Source: Amia ocellicauda (Eukaryota; Chordata; Actinopteri; Amiiformes; Amiidae). Taken from it: a DNA stretch of 64,000 nt. The notes beneath the pieces are model-generated. The model did not search any database and was not told the DNA's origin. It worked only from the letters and a program-made list of their open reading frames with translations. Positions 59,566 through 64,000 of this stretch are shown here, in pieces (the stretch's first letter is position 1; every line of letters begins with the position of its first letter). The position numbers were made by a program, and so were the translations under genes. The stretch is taken from positions 465,001 through 529,000 of the forward strand of contig NC_089853.1 in the NCBI RefSeq assembly GCF_036373705.1, given 5' to 3'.

Positions 59566-62500
59566 CTGTGTGTGTGTCATGTGGGGGGCAGTTTGTGTGT
59601 TTTACTGTGTATTACTGTCTGTGTGCGTGTGTGCGTTACTCTGTATTACTGTGTGAGTGTGTGCGTTAAGAAACATAGGATCCTATCCAGTCTGTTTTTG
59701 AATGGTCCCCAATTGTCTCTTCAGCCACATCGCTGGGGAGTTTGTTCAGATTGTGACGCCTCTCTGTGTGAAGAAGTGTCTCCTGTTTTCTGTCTTGAAT
59801 GCCTTGAAGCCCAATTTCCATTTGTGTCCCCGGGTGCGTGTGTCCCTGCTGATCTGGAAAAGCTCCTCTGGTTTGATGTGGTCGATGCCTTTCATGATTT
59901 TGAAGACTTGGATCAAGTCCCCACGTAGTCTCCTCTGTTCCAGGGTGAAGAGGTTCAGTTCCCTCAGTCTCTCAGTAGGACTTTCCCTTCAGACCTGGAA
60001 TAAGTCTGGTTGCTCTCCTCTGAACTGCCTATAGAGCAGCGATATCTTTCTTGAAGTGTGGAGCCCAGAACTGTCCACAGTATCCAGATGAGCTCTAACT
60101 AGTGCATTGTACAGTCTGAACATCACTGCCCTTGTTCTCAATTCTACACTTTTGACAATATACCCTAGCATTGTGTTTGCCTTTTTTATTGCTTCCCCAC
60201 ACTGTTTGGATGGAGAAAGTGAGGAGTCCACATAGACTCCTAGGTCTTTCTCATGCGATGCTTCATCTAATTCTATTCCTCCCATAGTGTAATTATAGTG
60301 GACATTTTTGTTACCTGCATGTAATACCTTGCACATACCTTCCACATTGAATTTCATCTGCCAGGTGTCGGCCCACAACTGAATATTATCTAAGTCCCTT
60401 TGAATAGCCTGTGCTGCCAAGATTGTATCTGCAGAGCCACCTATTTTAGTATCATCTGCAATTCTGACAAGTTTGCTAACTATCCCAGAGTCCAGATCAT
60501 TAATATAGATTAGAAAAAGCAAAGGCCCTAGTACTGATCCCTGTGGAACTCCACTAACAACCTCACTCCAGTTAGAAGCGACTCCTCTAATCGACACCCT
60601 CTGTTTCCTGTACATCAACCAGTTCATAATCCATCTACTTACATTACCCTGAATGCCTACAGCTTCCAATTTGGGGATCAGTCTTTGGTGTGGAACCTTA
60701 TCAACAGCTTTTTGGAAATCTAAGTATATCATATCATATGCTTTCACATGATCTACAGCTGCAGTTGCATGTTCAAAAAATTCTAATAGATTAGTAAGAC
60801 ATGATCTGCCTCGTCTAAACCCATGTTGACTATCTCCAAGAATATGGTTTTCATTAAGATGCTCCTCTATTCTCTGTCTAATAATTTTTTCCAACATTTC
60901 ACAGGTGATGCAGGTGAGACTGATTGGTCTGTAATTTCCTGGCTCAGTTTTGTCCCCTTTCTTGTGGATTGGGATGACATTTGCTGTCTTCCAGTCAGTT
61001 GGCACATCCCCTGTTCTAAGTGTCATTTGGAATACTTGAGTTAGTGGCCGATAAATAATTTCCCTCATTTCTTTAAGTACTGTTGGAAATATCCCATCTG
61101 GCCCAGGTGATTTGTTGGTTTTTAATTCTGCTAGTCCCTTTAGTACCTCCTCCTCATTTATCCTGATCTCTCTTAGGGTTTGACTGGACTGATTGTTAAC
61201 CTGTGGCATGTCATCTGTCTTTTCTTTTGTGAAAACCTCTGTGAAATACTCATTTAGAACATTTGCCACATCTTGTTCGTTTTCCAAGATACCTCCATTT
61301 TTGCCCTTTTTCTGTTTCACTTCCTCCTTTATTGACCTCTTGCTGTTGTAATATTGAAAAAAGCTCTTTGCATTAGTTTTACCTCCAGAGCTATGTTTCT
61401 TTCTATTTCCCTCTTTGCTTTCCTGATCCCTTTCTTAAGATCTCTTTGCAGCTCAACATATTCTTTGTATTTTGTTTAGTCTCCATCCCTTTTGTATGCG
61501 CTATACAACATTTTCTTTCTCTTGATATTTTTTTGCATACATCTATGAAACCATTTTGGCCAGTGTTTTTTGGTCCTCAGTTTGCTACGTTTTGGTACAA
61601 ATTTCTCCTGAGCCTCAAGTAGTATATTCTTAAAATATACCCATCCATTTTCAACTGACTCTGTATCCAATGTGCTTCCAGTCTACCTCTTCTAAGTGCC
61701 GCCTCATACCTTCAAGGTTTGCTTTTCTAAAATTGTAGACCATTGTTTTAGACTTGGACCTTGTTTTTTTGAAATAATGGCTCAAAGCTAACCATATTGT
61801 GTTCACAATTTGCCATTGGTTCTCTAACTAGTGTCCCTCTGACTCTATCTTGGTCATTTGAAAAGATCAAGTCAATACATGCGCTCTCTCTGGTTGGTTC
61901 CCTGACAAATTGAGTTAGAAAGCAGTCATTTACCATCTCAACCATTTTTATTTCTGCTTCTGTCATCCCCACTGGGCTTTCCCAGTCTAAGTTTGGGGAA
62001 TTTAAATCCCCCATTATAACAGCCACATCCTTGCTACATGCAGTCCTGATTACACTGTACAATGCAACATCTTTCTGAATATCGGAGTTTGGTGGCCTGT
62101 AACACACTCCTACCACTAATCCTCCAGATCTCTTGTCCAAAAGTTTCACCCACAAAGATTCTGTTCCGTTACTGGGATCTAATTTGAGTTCTTCTGCCTC
62201 AATGTCATTTTTCACATATAATGCTACCCCACCCCCTCTTCGATTTTGTCTGTCTCTCCTAAACTGTGTGTATCCTTCCAACTTGTATTCATCCCCATCA
62301 TTTTCTGTAAGCCATGTTTCTGTCACTCCTACAACATTATAGTCACACGCCAGCACTGTGACTTCCAAGTCTAACATCTTGTTCCTTATACTCCTGGCAT
62401 TGAGGTACAAACACTTCAGGACTTTCCTACTAGCGGGTTCCCTTGTTTTTTTTTCCTTAGTGGAACATCTCCCATTGTCGGAGCTCCCTGCTCATGTTAC

Positions 62501-63296
62501 TCTGTATTACTGTGTGCATGTGTGTGTGTGTGTGTTACTCTGTATCACTGTGTGTGTGTGTGTTACTCTGTATCACTGTGTGTGTGTGTTACTCTGTATC
62601 ACTGTGTGTGTGTGTTACTCTGTATTACTGTGTGTGTGTGTTACTCTGTATCACTGTGTTACTCTCTATTACTCTGTGTGTGTGTTACTCTGTATTACTC
62701 TGTATCACTGTGTGTGTGTGTGTTACTCTGTATCACTGTGTGTGTGTGTGTTACTCTGTATCACTGTGTGTGTGTGTTACTCTGTATCACTGTGTGTGTG
62801 TGTGTGTTACTCTGTATCACTGTGTGTTACTCCGTATTACTCTGTGTGTGTGTTACTCTGTATTACTGTGTATTACTATGTGTGTGTGTGTTACTCTGTA
62901 TCACTGTGCGTGTTACTCTGTATTACTCTGTATCACTGTGTGTGTGTGTTACTCTGTATCACTGTGTATGTGTGTTACTCTGTATCACTGTGTGTGTTCG
63001 CGTGTATTACTCTATATTACTGTGTGTGTGTGTGTGTGTTACTCTGTATTACTGTGTGTGTGTGTGTGTTACTCTTACCCTCCGTGTGCACTGTGTTCCC
63101 ACAGCTGGCAGGGGGTGCTGTGATGGCGGTGGGCGTGTGGACCCTGGTTCTGAAGAGCGACTACATCAGCCTGCTCTCCTCCAGCACCTATGCAGCCACT
63201 GCCTACATCCTGGTGGTCGCCGGGGCTATCGTCATGGTGACGGGCATCCTGGGCTGCTGTGCCACCTTCAAAGAGCAGAGACGCCTGCTGAGAGTG
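59392..63296 (+). CDS. cd151: cd151, tetraspanin CD151 (first two coding exons; 3' part outside window)
   Basis: CD151 is a four-span tetraspanin that binds laminin-receptor integrins (alpha3beta1, alpha6beta4) and organises adhesion complexes at the cell surface. Exons: 59392-59475 (28 codons) and 63105-63296 (64 codons). The start [20 protein letters not shown] is followed by [20 protein letters not shown] and [20 protein letters not shown], then [14 protein letters not shown]. These contain the first two membrane spans, the small loop and juxtamembrane Cys palmitoylation candidates. The sequence is closer to CD151 than to TSPAN4 or TSPAN11, judged from memory. The ATG lies one base after the acceptor at 59390. 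The large extracellular loop and CCG motif are beyond the window. Confidence 0.93.
59668..62490 (-). mobile_element. Near-complete CR1/L2-like LINE, frameshifted
   Basis: The element lies in the first coding intron of cd151, opposite in orientation. On the minus strand an endonuclease frame (62410-61748) begins [14 protein letters not shown] and contains [14 protein letters not shown] connecting frame follows (61670-61476), then reverse transcriptase (61320-59989) with [55 protein letters not shown] and IADDTK. The three parts lie in three different frames, so at least two frameshifts inactivate the copy. The 3' end at 59668 lacks the TTCTTATG tail seen at 41745. Confidence 0.93.
62495..63090. 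repeat. GTGTGTTACTCTGTATCACTGT VNTR
   Basis: Units of about 24 bp, GTGTGTGTTACTCTGTAT(C/T)ACT, repeat for 600 bp up to just before the acceptor of cd151 exon 63105-63296. A shorter copy of the same unit lies at 59610-59665, on the other side of the LINE, so the LINE probably inserted into this array. Confidence 0.88.
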
Positions 63297-64000
63297 GTGA
63301 GAGAGAGCGTGTGCCCTGTGTGAGTGTGTGTGTGCCCTGCGTCTGTGTGTGGAGAGGGGTAAGAGTCAGTCAGTCAGAAGTGTGTGTCCTGTACAAAGAC
63401 AGGAAGTGAGCCTCGCCCTCATGCCCACATTGTTGTGTAGTGAGGCAGGACTGGGTGTGCTTCCCCTTGCTGACTCACTGGCACCTGTGTGTGTGTGTGT
63501 GTGTGTGGTGGTTTTCTGAGTGTTATGTTTGTCTGTGTGTCTTTAAGAGTCTCGATTTTGATACAGTGATTCAAAGCGTTGGAATGAGCCGTACAGAGGG
63601 AGAGAGGGAGGTTTAAAGAGCGAGAGAATGAGGGAGGGAGGCTGTTGTTTGGTGCCCCAATGAGCGAGAGAAACCAATGGGATGAGTCCCCCAGAGAGAG
63701 GGAGGAGTGGAGAGAGAGGAGAGGGGTTGGGTGGTGTTGGATAACTGGATTCCGAGAGAGAGAGAGAGCGCGGGGGGTTGGAATGCGCAGCCGGCGCGTT
63801 TTGCCCCCCCCCTCCGTCAACACCATGTCTGTCCCCGTAGCAACAGCAGCTGACACACTCCCTCACATTCCACATTCAAAGCCAGCTTTATTGGCCCCTC
63901 TCTGACACTGACAGTGGTGCAGGCATGGTTATAGATAGTCGCCCTCCCTGCCCCCCCACCATAGTTTCACTTCAAGTCACCTGTTCTTTATCTTCTGCTT
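63297..64000. other. cd151 intron to window end
   Basis: The sequence holds a short (GT)n at 63488-63508, purine-rich GAGAGAGGGA sequence at 63590-63770, and CATTCAAAGCCAGCTTTATT near 63872-63892. The last resembles the reversed tail of the TTTGAA-tail retrotransposons but is too short to be sure. No third cd151 coding exon is present. Confidence 0.6.

Noticed and set aside
62358..63409. A frame of 321 codons running into the cd151 second exon
   Set aside because: The upstream part is a VNTR in the intron; a standard acceptor at 63104 and phase-0 joining to 59475 give the expected CD151 sequence.

Overview
The window is vertebrate nuclear DNA, almost certainly from a ray-finned fish. Genes are split into short exons with GT-AG introns. 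Introns and spacers are packed with fish-type repeats: Tc1/mariner elements, CR1/L2-like and other non-LTR retrotransposons, MITEs and kilobases of microsatellite. A non-teleost fish (gar, bowfin or sturgeon type) is possible from the repeat flavour, but this is a guess. No bacterial, viral or organellar gene was seen. Most long open frames are low-complexity repeats read as protein.

Left block (1-27 kb). The 3' part of myrf (myelin regulatory factor, + strand) occupies 201-13738 as 23 consecutive in-frame coding exons; its 5' end lies outside the window. tmem258 (oligosaccharyltransferase subunit, 79 codons, +) follows at 18676-19643, with a probable separate 3'UTR exon near 23.8 kb. tmem138 (ciliary membrane protein, 162 codons, -) lies at 24962-26914, convergent with tmem258. 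MYRF, TMEM258 and TMEM138 all map to human 11q12.2.

Middle (27-40 kb). No coding gene was found. The stretch holds a (GTGTTATATACA)n array, a 2.7-kb CAGAGAGACA array interrupted by a degenerate non-LTR retrotransposon, a CpG-rich segment at 35.3-35.9 kb, an L2-type 3' tail and a candidate 5' noncoding exon near 37.3 kb.

Right block (40-64 kb). A cracr2b-like gene (+, 17 coding exons, 693 codons) encodes two EF-hands, a coiled coil and a complete Rab GTPase domain. It is followed on the same strand by cd151 (tetraspanin, first two coding exons only). CRACR2B-CD151 is also the human order at 11p15.5. Retention of a Rab domain in the CD151-linked gene is the most interesting gene-level feature, because human CRACR2B is a short protein without it.

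The genes do not form one pathway. The most unusual structural themes are repeated local duplications of exon/intron boundaries, which copy splice donors or acceptors into the adjacent intron, and two almost identical 1221-bp Tc1/mariner copies with DD36E spacing lying in opposite orientation in and just after myrf. All exon coordinates were read by eye and checked by codon phase across every junction. No search or alignment program was run.
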